Shown here: positions 7,960 to 16,684 of the stretch, one piece after another
How the letters are laid out: each line of letters starts with the position of its first letter
Numbering within the stretch: the stretch's first letter is position 1
Assembly (NCBI GenBank): GCA_049613665.1
Contig: JBMZCV010000008.1
Location: 1-55,497, forward strand
DNA: 55,497 nucleotides
Direction of reading: 5' to 3'
From: JBMZCV01 sp049613665
Lineage (GTDB): Bacteria > Bacteroidota > Bacteroidia > Chitinophagales > UBA2359
Translations under genes and position numbers: made by a program
The notes under the pieces: generated by a model
What the model saw: the letters and a program-made list of their open reading frames with translations, nothing else
What the model was told of the DNA's origin: nothing
Databases searched by the model: none

Positions 7960-10900
7960 ATGGAACTCAAAAATGCAAACGACAATCATGATGAGATGAA
8001 TAAAGAAGTGCGGCTAGAATGGGCAAAGGGAGAATTGGAATGGGCAAAGGAATTGTATGAGAACGGAAAATATGAGGATAGTATTAAAATTTGTGAGAAG
8101 CTTGAGCCTATTTTTGAGAAATTAGATGCAACAAAAGAATATAGAAATTGTTTAAATTATTGGTTTGGTAATTTAAAAACAATAGGTGCTTATATGAAAA
8201 GTATAAAAATAGGAAGAAAGGTCTTAGAAAAAAAATCTAAGTTATTAATACAAGATATTTTTTTAACAACTACTATTTATAATAATTTAGGCATTTGTAA
8301 TAGCAATTTAGACAATCAAAGTAAAGCTATTTTTTATCATAAGCAAGCACTAGCTATTTATAATACGAATAAAATAAAGTATCGAGCTAATATAGCTTAT
8401 ACCAATTTTTGTTTAGCTAACTGTTTCTTTAATCAAACAAAATACATAAAAGCTATAGAGTTATTAGAATTAGCAATTGAGGGTTTTAAAAAAGATGGTA
8501 GAGATAAAAACATAGTATATTTTGGAATAATGTTTAATTTACTGGGAAGCTGTTATCTTTGTCTTGAGAAGACAAAAATAGCATTATTTTTTTTCCAAAA
8601 ATCTTTAAGTATTCGTTCTAAATTATATAAACAAATACATCCTGAAGTAGCAGAAGTTTATACTAATTTAAGTGTGTGTTTTTATAAAAAAAGAAATCAT
8701 GATAAAACTTTTTTGTGCTTAAAAATAGCTAAAAACATATATAACCTTAATGATAATTTATATAATAATCTTACTTTAAAAATAAATACTGGAGCAGCTT
8801 TTTTTTCTAAGAAAGAAATAAATATCGCATTAGACTATTTTAAAGAAGCAGAATATTTAATGAATAACATAACAATAGCTCCTAATAAAAAAGCAAAGTT
8901 ATATGAGAATATCGGATTATGTTATCATAGTAAACAAAACTACAATACTTCTATACAGTATCTTCAAAAGGCTTTAAACATTCGTTTAGCAAGTTTAAAT
9001 AAAGAACATATTAATATAGCTATGAGTTATATCAATTTAGGAAACAGTTATACAGCTAAACAAAGTCTTAAAGAAGGCTTACAACATCTAGAAAAAGGTT
9101 TAAATCAATTATTAACTTTTCATTCCAATAATATTATTTCATTAGCATTGGCTAATGGTAGTTTTGGAGAGCATTATATGAAATGCAGAAACTATAAAGA
9201 ATCTTTAAAACATTTTCAATTGGTTTTTAATTACAATATTAAAAAATACAACAATAACACTTATTTTCATAATCCTAAAAAAAGCAACAATTCATCTGAA
9301 GAGTATTTATTAACTACCTTTAAAAACAAAATTATAGTTTTTTATAAATTTTATCAACAAACTCAAGACATAAAATATTTACAAGCAGCCTTATTTACAG
9401 CACAAGTAACTTCAGTATGGATAAATTATGTTCGAAACTCTTTTTCTAGCGATAGTAGTAAACTTTTTTTAGCTAAATACACCTTTGAAATATTTGAAAA
9501 TGCCATACAAATAGCTTTTAAAGCAGCGTCAGTAGTTAAAAATAATATAGAACAATGGCAAGCAGTCACAGATGAAATTGCAGCAATAAATGCAGATTCT
9601 TATCCTAAAAAAACATTTAAGTACTGCAAAACAGAACAAGATTGTTTATATGCTGCTTTTGATTTTTGTGAACAAAGCCGTGCTATCATTTTATTGGGCA
9701 ATATGAAAGATGATGAAGCTAAAGGTAGGTTTATTCCAAGAGAACTATTAAAAAAAGAAAATAACTTAAAAATAAAATTAACTTATCTAAAAAAAAGAAT
9801 AGAAGTAGAATATAAAAAAGAGGATAGGCAAGATAAGAAAAAATTATTACAGTGGCAGAATCAGTATTTAAATTACGATAAAGAACATGATGAACTCAGA
9901 GTAAGGTTTGAAAAAGAATATCCAGAGTATCACCGTTTGAAATACAATACAAAAACAGTTGATATATCTACACTCCAACAAACCCTAGCCAAAAATAGTT
10001 ATATCATAGAATATTTTGTTACCAATACACATTTATACACTTTTGTCATTGGTCAAAATGACTATAAGATGTATGAAAAAAAGTTGCCGAATGATTTTGA
10101 TAAACACCTCAAAAATATGCAAAAATGGTTTCTCCCAAATTATAAACGCAGTATGCCTAGCAAATATATTGCTTTTGCTCGTGCTTTATACCAAACTTTG
10201 CTAGAGCAAGTTATGGAAGAATGGCAGTTTCCGCAAAATAGCACGCTTATCATTATTCCAGATGGCAAATTGAGCAAAATACCTTTCGAGGCTTTGCTCA
10301 CTCGAAAGCCTACAACAGCAGAATATTCCTACATGAATATGCCTTATTTACTCCTACAATATGATGTGATGTATCATTATTCGGCTACCCTCTATCATCA
10401 TTCACAACAAAAAATAAAACCTACTACCACAACAGATATTATAAATGGTTTTGTCGGCTTTGCTCCTGTTTTTTCTAAAAATGCCAAAAATTATTCGGAA
10501 GATGATGTCTTTTTTGAAGAAACGATACAAGATATCGAAGACCCAAAAATAAAACAGGAAATTGACAACATCAAAGCAGAGCAAAAAATAAAGCGAAAGG
10601 ATATTTCACGGTTCGCAACAGCAAATACATTGCGAAATATAGACGAAAATGGCGATATTGTCGCTTTAGAAAACTCGGAAACAGAAGTGATAAGTATTGT
10701 AAAAGAGTTTGAACAAAAAAACTTGAAAGCAGTACCTATTTTGCACGAAAAAGCTACGATTGAGCAGTTCAAAAATTTGGCACATCTCTACAAATATGTC
10801 TTGATAGCTTCACATGGCGATTTCAATGTAGAGCGGCCAGAGCAAACAGGTATTTTGTTTTCGCCAGAAACCAACAAAGACACCATTTTGTATATGAATG

Positions 10901-11214
10901 AAGTATATAACCTAAATCTGAACGCCGATTTGCTCGTGTTGAGTTGCTGCGAAAGTGGCGTTGGAGCAGAAGCAAAAGGCGAAGGCGTTATGGCGATGAA
11001 TAGAGGCTTTTTGTATGCAGGAGCAAAAAACGTCGTTTTTACCTTGTTTAAGATACACGACGAAGCTTCCTACTTGCTAACAAGTGCTTTCTTTCGGCAC
11101 ATATTAGCAGGTAAGTCTTACAAAAAAGCTTTGCGATTGGCAAAAAAGGAACTTATCCAACAAGCAAACATTAATCCAGTTCATTGGAGCGGCTTTGTAT
11201 TGATAGGCCAATAA
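7960..11214 (+). CDS. TPR-CHAT caspase-like protease
   Basis: A 1084-aa protein. Residues about 15-430 carry tandem TPR motifs (AIFYHKQALAIYNT, ALFFFQKSLSIRSKL, SIQYLQKALNIRLASLN, GLQHLEKGLNQ), then a helical and coiled linker (about 430-660), then a C-terminal CHAT domain (about 665-1084). The caspase-type dyad is visible: His952 in IASHGDF and Cys997 in VLSCCESGVGAEAKGEG. The terminal HWSGFVLIGQ is the usual CHAT ending. ATG at 7960 is chosen. The 5' two-thirds is AT-rich with simple Lys/Asn-rich codons, while the CHAT part (from about 10.2 kb) has host-like composition, suggesting fast divergence of the sensor region. It faces an anti-sigma-like and an ECF sigma gene across a shared terminator. 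A signal-activated protease role is inferred. Confidence 0.88.
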   Translation: MELKNANDNHDEMNKEVRLEWAKGELEWAKELYENGKYEDSIKICEKLEPIFEKLDATKEYRNCLNYWFGNLKTIGAYMKSIKIGRKVLEKKSKLLIQDIFLTTTIYNNLGICNSNLDNQSKAIFYHKQALAIYNTNKIKYRANIAYTNFCLANCFFNQTKYIKAIELLELAIEGFKKDGRDKNIVYFGIMFNLLGSCYLCLEKTKIALFFFQKSLSIRSKLYKQIHPEVAEVYTNLSVCFYKKRNHDKTFLCLKIAKNIYNLNDNLYNNLTLKINTGAAFFSKKEINIALDYFKEAEYLMNNITIAPNKKAKLYENIGLCYHSKQNYNTSIQYLQKALNIRLASLNKEHINIAMSYINLGNSYTAKQSLKEGLQHLEKGLNQLLTFHSNNIISLALANGSFGEHYMKCRNYKESLKHFQLVFNYNIKKYNNNTYFHNPKKSNNSSEEYLLTTFKNKIIVFYKFYQQTQDIKYLQAALFTAQVTSVWINYVRNSFSSDSSKLFLAKYTFEIFENAIQIAFKAASVVKNNIEQWQAVTDEIAAINADSYPKKTFKYCKTEQDCLYAAFDFCEQSRAIILLGNMKDDEAKGRFIPRELLKKENNLKIKLTYLKKRIEVEYKKEDRQDKKKLLQWQNQYLNYDKEHDELRVRFEKEYPEYHRLKYNTKTVDISTLQQTLAKNSYIIEYFVTNTHLYTFVIGQNDYKMYEKKLPNDFDKHLKNMQKWFLPNYKRSMPSKYIAFARALYQTLLEQVMEEWQFPQNSTLIIIPDGKLSKIPFEALLTRKPTTAEYSYMNMPYLLLQYDVMYHYSATLYHHSQQKIKPTTTTDIINGFVGFAPVFSKNAKNYSEDDVFFEETIQDIEDPKIKQEIDNIKAEQKIKRKDISRFATANTLRNIDENGDIVALENSETEVISIVKEFEQKNLKAVPILHEKATIEQFKNLAHLYKYVLIASHGDFNVERPEQTGILFSPETNKDTILYMNEVYNLNLNADLLVLSCCESGVGAEAKGEGVMAMNRGFLYAGAKNVVFTLFKIHDEASYLLTSAFFRHILAGKSYKKALRLAKKELIQQANINPVHWSGFVLIGQ

Positions 11215-11216
11215 AG

Positions 11217-11263
11217 AAAGTAGCATAGTTATACACCGAAATGTACTACTATGCTACTTTTTT
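11217..11263. terminator. Bidirectional terminator between CHAT and anti-sigma-like genes
   Basis: AAAGTAGCATAGT (11217-11229) pairs perfectly with ACTATGCTACTTT (11248-11260), with an 18-nt loop and T-run to 11263; the opposite strand also has T residues after the stem. It serves the TPR-CHAT gene, starting 2 nt after its stop codon, and overlaps the stop codon of the converging gene. Confidence 0.8.
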
Positions 11264-11913
11264 GGTTTCATCAAATCTTTGCGTAAAAAGAAAATGCCAA
11301 ATGCTTGGTCATATTTCCGAGTATCGCTTTCTACTTCCATTTCCCAATAATAGCGGCCTGGTTTGGCATCTAAAATGGTGACTTCAAAACTATATACATC
11401 GGCTGGAATTTGGTTTTCTGACAACATGAGAGGTATTGAATCACGGTCTATAATTTGCAATTCAATCGGATAAGGTATTGGTTCTTCAAACTCAAAACTG
11501 ATAATCTGAGTATTGAAATTGGCTTCATGTAGAGGCAGCAATATTTGCTCTTGTAAAGATAGCAAACTTGTGGTGTTGCGAGAGCGAGTAGCTACTGCTT
11601 TAGGAGCAAATGTTTCACGCTCGAAAGCTTGATTTGGTTCAAAATTGTTAGACAAATCCAAGCTATCGCCTTGTGCATGAACAAACCCTCTTTCGGTTTC
11701 ATCTAAAAAGCTATTATCTTCAAGTTCATTGATAATACTTAGCGTTTTTGCCAAAGGATGTTCAAAGGCCAACTGTGTTAGTTTATAAGTATTGACCATT
11801 TTGCGAAATTCTAAGTTGTCGTTTTTGCGTTGCCGAAAAATTTGCAATTCAGCTTCTGTCAGTTCATCATCAAAATATTTTTCTATAAGTATTGTATCTT
11901 GTTTTGAAAGCAT
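11254..11913 (-). CDS. Anti-sigma-like soluble protein
   Basis: A 219-aa protein. Its N-terminus (IEKYFDDELTEAELQIFRQR, about 9-28) has the pattern of anti-sigma N-terminal domains in Bacteroidota (I-x-x-Y-x-x-x-E-L-T/S-x-x-E), but the Zn-binding HCC residues are absent. No transmembrane helix follows; instead there is a flexible middle and a C-terminal beta-rich domain (about 130-215, YPIELQIIDRDSIPL, AKPGRYYWEMEVES). It lies 55 bp downstream of the ECF sigma gene on the same strand, which fits a sigma/anti-sigma pair. Lack of a membrane anchor suggests control in the cytoplasm, possibly by proteolysis by the neighbouring CHAT protease (inference). Confidence 0.6.
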   Translation of the reverse strand: MLSKQDTILIEKYFDDELTEAELQIFRQRKNDNLEFRKMVNTYKLTQLAFEHPLAKTLSIINELEDNSFLDETERGFVHAQGDSLDLSNNFEPNQAFERETFAPKAVATRSRNTTSLLSLQEQILLPLHEANFNTQIISFEFEEPIPYPIELQIIDRDSIPLMLSENQIPADVYSFEVTILDAKPGRYYWEMEVESDTRKYDQAFGIFFLRKDLMKPKK

Positions 11914-11968
11914 TTTATTTTTGTAGTTTTTAAGATATTGTTGATTTTTGAGGTATTTTTATTATTTT

Positions 11969-12538
11969 TTAAGCTTTTGAATTCTTAAATATTTGCTTGA
12001 GCTTACTCATACATCGACGTTTTCTTTGTCGTATAGTAGCTGGTTTTATGTCATCAGCAGATGCAATACTATCCATTGTTACACCTTTTTTATAGTGCAA
12101 GCGTAGTAGTTCTTGACATTCAGGAGGAAGAAGCTTTATATTTTTCCAAATAAGTAGTAGCTGTTCATTATTAATAGATTTTGGTTCAGCTATATCTATT
12201 AACATCTCATCTAAAGAAATAGTATTTTGTTTATGAGATTTATTTTTTGCATCAATAAAAAGATTATGAAGTATTTTTATAACATATACTTTCCATGGTC
12301 TTGTACCATCTTTACCACCAATTTTAGCAGCTTTAGTATCATCTTTACAAATAGCAACAAATTTTAAGAGGCACTCTTGAGCAAAATCTTTATAACCTTT
12401 ATCTCTTTCTAAATTTTTAAACTTTTTAAATTTAGCCTTTGAAATATTCAAAATAAACGCATACACTCCTTTTACAGTTTTAGGAATGCCATTTTTAAGG
12501 TCTTGAATGATTTTTTCATTGTTTGGGTTGCTAATCAT
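11969..12538 (-). CDS. ECF-type RNA polymerase sigma factor
   Basis: A 189-aa sigma-70 family protein. Region 2 (about residues 20-95: FKKFKNLERDKGYKDFAQEC, DGTRPWKVYVIKILHNLFID) and a region 4 helix-turn-helix (LPPECQELLRLHYKKGVTMDSIA, then ATIRQRKRRCMSKLKQIF) are present without regions 1.1 or 3, as in ECF sigmas. The frame is open to 12700, with ATGs at 12604 and 12601; I prefer ATG 12538 because a promoter-like element sits at 12607-12637 and the resulting N-terminus has normal ECF length. It probably directs transcription of a stress regulon, with the 219-aa protein as partner. Confidence 0.85.
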   Translation of the reverse strand: MISNPNNEKIIQDLKNGIPKTVKGVYAFILNISKAKFKKFKNLERDKGYKDFAQECLLKFVAICKDDTKAAKIGGKDGTRPWKVYVIKILHNLFIDAKNKSHKQNTISLDEMLIDIAEPKSINNEQLLLIWKNIKLLPPECQELLRLHYKKGVTMDSIASADDIKPATIRQRKRRCMSKLKQIFKNSKA

Positions 12539-12606
12539 AACACTATTTGAGGGTAAAAAATGTGATGAATCTTCATCTTTATTACAAAGTATTTTTCTCA
12601 TCATTA

Positions 12607-12637
12607 CAAAATTAGTTTTTTTTGTGGAAGAATGCAA
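12607..12637 (-). promoter_or_regulatory. Candidate promoter of the sigma/anti-sigma operon
   Basis: On the minus strand TTG (12637-12635), a 20-nt spacer and TAATTTTG (12614-12607) match the Bacteroidota -33/-7 consensus (TTTG-N19-21-TAnnTTTG) except for the first T of TTTG. It predicts a 5' leader of about 60 nt before ATG 12538. Confidence 0.5.
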
Positions 12638-12810
12638 GTAGTTTTTCGGAGAAATGAGCAAAAAAGCATAAAATTTAATACTTTTGTTGTAAAAAATCAT
12701 ATGTATTATTACACTTAATCTATTTTAAATATCATTTGTTGCTAATATTGGTAAGTTGCTATATAGGCAAAATTAAGGTACAAATAGCAAAAAAACAATT
12801 AAATATAAGT

Positions 12811-12840
12811 ATTTACTAAATTCAATTAAATTTAGTAAAT
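12811..12840. repeat. 12-bp perfect inverted repeat between sigma operon and bioB
   Basis: ATTTACTAAATT (12811-12822) and its exact reverse complement (12829-12840) flank CAATTA; a T-rich stretch follows at 12841-12850. Since the flanking genes diverge, an operator is as likely as a terminator. The rest of 12539-12988 holds no gene; TATTTTTG at 12943-12950 could be a -7 element for bioB, but no matching -33 box is present. Confidence 0.55.
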
Positions 12841-12988
12841 TTATTTTTTTCTGCCTGCATCATTTTTTTTTAGAGATATGTCCAAAGCGACTGCAAATAA
12901 AAAATACCGTGAAAAAATGCCACTTTTTCAGAAAAATAGCTTTATTTTTGCAAACGTTTTTTTTTAATATCCAAAAACAAAAAACCAA

Positions 12989-13978
12989 ATGCTTAGAAAC
13001 GATTGGACACGCAATGAAATTGCCGATATATATAATATGCCTTTGCTAGATTTAGTCTATCAGGCAGCCACAAAACACAGACAATATCACGATGCTCAAG
13101 AGGTGCAAGTATGCAAGCTGCTATCTGTAAAAACAGGTGGTTGTCCAGAAGACTGCTCGTATTGTCCGCAGGCAGCTCGCTATCATACTGATGTCGAAAC
13201 ACATAGTTTGCTATCTTATACCGAAGTGATTACCTCCGCTATGAATGCTAAAGAAGCAGGAGCAACACGCTTTTGTATGGGAGCAGCTTGGCGAGAAGTA
13301 AGAGATAACAAACACTTCGACAGAGTGTTAGATATGGTAAAAGGTGTCAATTCGTTGGGCATGGAAGTATGTTGCACGTTGGGAATGTTGAGCGAAGACC
13401 AAGCCGAAAAGCTCAAAGAAGCTGGTTTGTATGCCTACAATCACAATATTGATTCATCGCCAGAGTATTACGAAAAAATTATTTCGACACGAACTTACGA
13501 CGACCGTTTGCAGACCTTAGAAAATGTTAGAAATGCAGGCTTGAGCGTTTGCTGTGGCGGTATTATTGGCATGGGCGAAACCGTAACAGACCGTATTGGT
13601 ATGCTACACACTTTAGCGACTTTGCCCGAACACCCTGAGTCTGTGCCTGTCAATGCGTTGGTGAGTGTGGAAGGAACGCCACTCGAACAGCAAGAGCGTG
13701 TGCCTATTTGGGCAATGGTGCGAACTATCGCTACAGCTCGAATTCTGATGCCAACAGCAATGGTCAGACTTTCGGCAGGCCGCAATCAAATGAGTATGAT
13801 AGAGCAAAGTTTTTGTTTTATGGCTGGTGCAAACTCTATTTTTGCAGGCGACAAATTGCTCACAACGCCTAATCCAGATTGGAACGACGATGCAGCCATG
13901 TTTGAATTACTGGGATTGAAGCAAAGAGCAGCATTTAAGCAAGCTAGTGAAGTGTTGGAAGGAGTTGAAAATAAATAA
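12989..13978 (+). CDS. bioB: Biotin synthase
   Basis: A 329-aa radical SAM enzyme that inserts sulfur into dethiobiotin, the last step of biotin synthesis, in the cytoplasm. The radical-SAM [4Fe-4S] cysteines are C52, C56 and C59 (GGCPEDCSYCPQ). Further family signatures are FCMGAAWR, YNHNIDSSPEYY, GGIIGMGET and the auxiliary-cluster ligand region RLSAGRNQMS. Length is typical. Only 3 bp separate its stop from the EamA transporter, so the two are probably cotranscribed. It supplies the cofactor used by biotin-dependent carboxylases such as the accC product. Confidence 0.97.
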   Translation: MLRNDWTRNEIADIYNMPLLDLVYQAATKHRQYHDAQEVQVCKLLSVKTGGCPEDCSYCPQAARYHTDVETHSLLSYTEVITSAMNAKEAGATRFCMGAAWREVRDNKHFDRVLDMVKGVNSLGMEVCCTLGMLSEDQAEKLKEAGLYAYNHNIDSSPEYYEKIISTRTYDDRLQTLENVRNAGLSVCCGGIIGMGETVTDRIGMLHTLATLPEHPESVPVNALVSVEGTPLEQQERVPIWAMVRTIATARILMPTAMVRLSAGRNQMSMIEQSFCFMAGANSIFAGDKLLTTPNPDWNDDAAMFELLGLKQRAAFKQASEVLEGVENK

Positions 13979-13981
13979 AAT

Positions 13982-14851
13982 ATGTTATATTTAGTCTTAG
14001 CCGTTCTCACTTCAACATCTTTGTTAGTTATATTTAAAATTTTTGATAGCTACAAAATTAATACTTTTCAAGCTATTGTTGTTAATTATTGGGTGTGTGC
14101 TTTAACGGGTTTTTTGCTCTTGCCAGATGCCTCTATACTAAAAAATTTCTGGTCGCAAGATTGGTTTCCTTTTGCCTTGTTGCTTTCCACCATGTTTATC
14201 TCTGGCTTTTGGGTTATTGGTATGACAACGCAAAAAATTGGACTAACAGTCAGTTCTATTGCAGGAAAAACATCTATGGTTTTGCCCGTAGTAGCTGCCT
14301 TTTTTTTGTATGGCGATACAGTAAGTGTCACAAAAATTTTAGGTGTATTTCTAGCTATTTTAGCCGTTTTTCTAACTTCTGTGCGTGATAAAGAGCAAAT
14401 TAGAGATGATTTAAATAAAATATATCTTTTCTTTCCACTCATTTTATTTATCATGTCTGGGAGCATAGAAATCATTTTAAATTACGCACAAGTTGTCTAT
14501 CTTTCAGATGCTTTATATGTGCCATTTCTAATTTTGTTGTTTGGTTTAGCTGGTGTTTGGGGCTTAATCATTCTTTTGTTTCAACTTGCTACAAAGCAAA
14601 CGAAAATAGAAACAAAAAATATTATTGCAGGTATTGCACTAGGAGTGCCAAATTATTTTTCTTTACACTACATATTATTAGCACTTGGCAAATCTGGTTT
14701 AGAAAGTTCCGTTTTTTTTCCTATTTGCAATATCAGCATTGTTAGTTTATCAGCAATTAGTGCTTTTATATTTTTTCGAGAAAAATTGTCACGCATCAAT
14801 TTAGCTGGTTTGGCTGCTGCAATTGGAGCTATTACTTTGATAATGATTTAA
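13982..14851 (+). CDS. EamA/DMT family transporter, possible biotin transporter
   Basis: A 289-aa integral inner-membrane protein with about ten hydrophobic helices arranged as two EamA repeats (about 1-140 and 150-289), typical of the drug/metabolite transporter superfamily. Glycine-rich helix ends such as IGMTTQKIGLTVSSIAGK and AGLAAAIGAITLIMI fit the family. It directly follows bioB (3-bp gap). E. coli YigM/BioP, a biotin carrier, belongs to this superfamily, so biotin or a precursor is a reasonable substrate guess from context only. An 8-bp stem (AATGATTT/AAATCATT, 14842-14860) straddles its stop codon. Confidence 0.85.
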   Translation: MLYLVLAVLTSTSLLVIFKIFDSYKINTFQAIVVNYWVCALTGFLLLPDASILKNFWSQDWFPFALLLSTMFISGFWVIGMTTQKIGLTVSSIAGKTSMVLPVVAAFFLYGDTVSVTKILGVFLAILAVFLTSVRDKEQIRDDLNKIYLFFPLILFIMSGSIEIILNYAQVVYLSDALYVPFLILLFGLAGVWGLIILLFQLATKQTKIETKNIIAGIALGVPNYFSLHYILLALGKSGLESSVFFPICNISIVSLSAISAFIFFREKLSRINLAGLAAAIGAITLIMI

Positions 14852-14941
14852 AAAATCATTAGCTTTAAAAAAAAAGAAACTCAATCTAACACTTTTAAAG
14901 CCAGAAAATACGTTTTAACTTCGTATTTTTATTAAGCAATG

Positions 14942-14980
14942 GTTCTGACATTTGATAAAAAAATGTGTAAATGTCCGAAC
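14942..14980. repeat. 12-bp near-perfect inverted repeat
   Basis: GTTCTGACATTT (14942-14953) pairs with AAATGTCCGAAC (14969-14980) with a single mismatch and a 15-nt spacer. It lies about 50 bp upstream of the next start codon, the position of a transcription-factor site; it has no T-run. Confidence 0.5.
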
Positions 14981-15029
14981 TGTTAATTAAGAATAACTAT
15001 ATTTAATCATAAAATAAACATTTAAACTT

Positions 15030-15563
15030 ATGAAATTTCAAGCACTTACTTTATTTGCTATTTTCGCTATATGTAGTACCTTGACGCTCAACGCACAAAA
15101 TCGAGGTAGTTCTGAATTGTCAAAAACAAAAATGCTAAAACAGCAAGAACTCAAAAGAATGCCAACTCCGCCAAATGGTGCTTCTCGTCGTGGTGCTGCT
15201 GCTTACAATGCTTCTGATTTAGATTTGAGCGATTCGCAGGGCAAAAAAACGATTAAAGCCTATAAGTTGGATTACAATTTTAATCCTTATAGAAGTTTTG
15301 ACAATCCTGTTACGAGTATGACGTTGTATGGTGATGCAAATAAAAAAATAGGAATGATACATTTTTATGCAGACGGAGCAGAAGCTTTGGAAGATAGAAA
15401 GGCATTAGACGACAAAAAAATAGCGACTCTTTCGTATCATATTGATATGTTGGAGCAAATGGAAAAGTTTATTAGCACTTCTCGCAAGGTTGTTTTAGTG
15501 ACTGATAGCAAAACAAAAGAAGCTTATCTGACAACCGACCTTTTGCCTACAAGAGCAAGATAA
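15030..15563 (+). CDS. Secreted hypothetical protein
   Basis: A 177-aa protein with a classical signal peptide (FQALTLFAIFAICSTLTLNAQ, cleavage near residue 22). The mature protein has a basic, Pro/Ala-rich linker (MPTPPNGASRRGAAAYNASD), then a mixed alpha/beta segment (KAYKLDYNFNPYRSFDNPVT, MTLYGDANKKIGMIHFYADG) and a charged helical C-terminus. It is probably periplasmic. The family is not recognised. It is monocistronic with a strong terminator 20 bp downstream. Confidence 0.7.
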   Translation: MKFQALTLFAIFAICSTLTLNAQNRGSSELSKTKMLKQQELKRMPTPPNGASRRGAAAYNASDLDLSDSQGKKTIKAYKLDYNFNPYRSFDNPVTSMTLYGDANKKIGMIHFYADGAEALEDRKALDDKKIATLSYHIDMLEQMEKFISTSRKVVLVTDSKTKEAYLTTDLLPTRAR

Positions 15564-15583
15564 AAGCTTTTTCGAAAAAAAAT

Positions 15584-15621
15584 AAGGTGGCAGATACTTC
15601 AAAAGTGTTTGCCACCTTTTT
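15584..15621 (+). terminator. Intrinsic terminator
   Basis: AAGGTGGCA (15584-15592) pairs with TGCCACCTT (15610-15618), extended inward by ATACTT/AAGTGT (one G-U pair), followed by five T. It ends the secreted-protein transcript. Confidence 0.85.
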
Positions 15622-15648
15622 GTTTTACCACTAAAATTTTAAATAATA

Positions 15649-15984
15649 ATGGATATAGCCAATATTTTTACTCTGCCAGATATACTACCAAAAACTTCGG
15701 AAAAGGAACTGTTTGAACCTTTGCTGAAAAGTGATAACATTTTGATAGAACGCATTGTTTCGACAGGCCAAATCACGCCAACAAACGAGTGGTATGAGCA
15801 AGAGCGTGCCGAATGGGTAGTTCTATTGCAAGGCGAAGCAAAGATTTTGTTCGATAATGAAGAAGGCGAAATAGCCCATTTGCAAAAAGGAAATTATTTG
15901 TTTATTGAAGCGATGCGGAAACATCGAGTGGTATTTACTAGCTTAGATGAGCCTTGTGTTTGGTTGGCTATTCATTGTAATTAA
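15649..15984 (+). CDS. Cupin-domain protein
   Basis: A 111-aa single-domain cupin. The first cupin motif is degenerate (NEWYEQERAEWVVLLQGEA, about 42-60) and the second is GNYLFIEAMRKHRVVFTS (about 85-102). The family's usual metal-binding residues are mostly replaced (H92 is the clearest remaining candidate), so metal binding is uncertain. Similar small cytoplasmic cupins are widespread and mostly uncharacterised. It stands alone between a terminator and the GNAT operon. Confidence 0.8.
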   Translation: MDIANIFTLPDILPKTSEKELFEPLLKSDNILIERIVSTGQITPTNEWYEQERAEWVVLLQGEAKILFDNEEGEIAHLQKGNYLFIEAMRKHRVVFTSLDEPCVWLAIHCN

Positions 15985-16073
15985 GAGTAGCAAATAAAAG
16001 CTTTGCAAAGCAGAATAATTTGAAAATGCCTGCCACCTAGATTTGTAACTATTTCCTCGATGCAATTTTTTTT

Positions 16074-16667
16074 ATGGGAAAAATGCTTACTTTAGAAAAA
16101 AATCAAATGAAATTTAAACACAAAATACAAACCTTAAAGTCTGGCATTCAGATTTGCATTAGAAGAGTTGAAGAAAAAGAAGCACAAGCTTTGCTAGAGT
16201 TGAAAAGAGCTTACATAAAAAATACAACAACTATTCCGATGACTTTGGCAGAATATCCTTACGATATAGACAAAGAAGCTGCATTGATTAAAGCTTACGA
16301 AAAAAGCAAAAATAGCATTTTGTTAGTAGCAGAAATTGATGGCGAGTTGATAGGAAATATTGATTTGACAGGCAGCAAAAGGATAAAAATGTGTCATACA
16401 GCAATGGTAGGCATGGGCATAAAAGAACAATGGCGAAATCAAGGGCTTGGAAAAATTTTAATTAATTGCATTTTAGAATGGGCGAAAAAACAAAGCGAAA
16501 TTGAAATTGTTTGGCTCAATGTGTATGCTTCCAACGAATTGGGCTGTTATTTGTATAAAAATACAGGTTTTGAGGTAAGCGGCATTGTTAAAGATTTTTT
16601 CAAAAGCGAAGCAGGCTATATTGATAAAATAGAAATGTATCAGCGAATAAGAAAGAAAAATATTTAA
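16074..16667 (+). CDS. GNAT family N-acetyltransferase
   Basis: A 197-aa acyltransferase with the GNAT fold (about 25-190). The acetyl-CoA pyrophosphate loop is QWRNQGLGKILI (motif A, R/Q-x-x-G-x-G), and motif B is LNVYASNELGCYLYKNTGFE. The substrate is unknown; proteins with this layout acetylate small amines, antibiotics or ribosomal proteins. ATG codons at 16083 and 16107 are alternative starts; the one at 16107 (MKFKHKI) gives the more usual N-terminus. It is first in a three-gene operon (17-bp and 11-bp gaps). Confidence 0.85.
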   Translation: MGKMLTLEKNQMKFKHKIQTLKSGIQICIRRVEEKEAQALLELKRAYIKNTTTIPMTLAEYPYDIDKEAALIKAYEKSKNSILLVAEIDGELIGNIDLTGSKRIKMCHTAMVGMGIKEQWRNQGLGKILINCILEWAKKQSEIEIVWLNVYASNELGCYLYKNTGFEVSGIVKDFFKSEAGYIDKIEMYQRIRKKNI

Positions 16668-16684
16668 TAATAAAATAACAAAAA

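Noticed and set aside
7960..12637. Full type III-E CRISPR system
   Set aside because: TPR-CHAT and sigma are there, but no Cas7-11, other cas gene or repeat-spacer array is visible, so only an analogy is claimed.
5384..16034. 13-bp match between GTGGCAGGCATTT (5384) and its complement near 16022
   Set aside because: A match this short is expected by chance in 55 kb.
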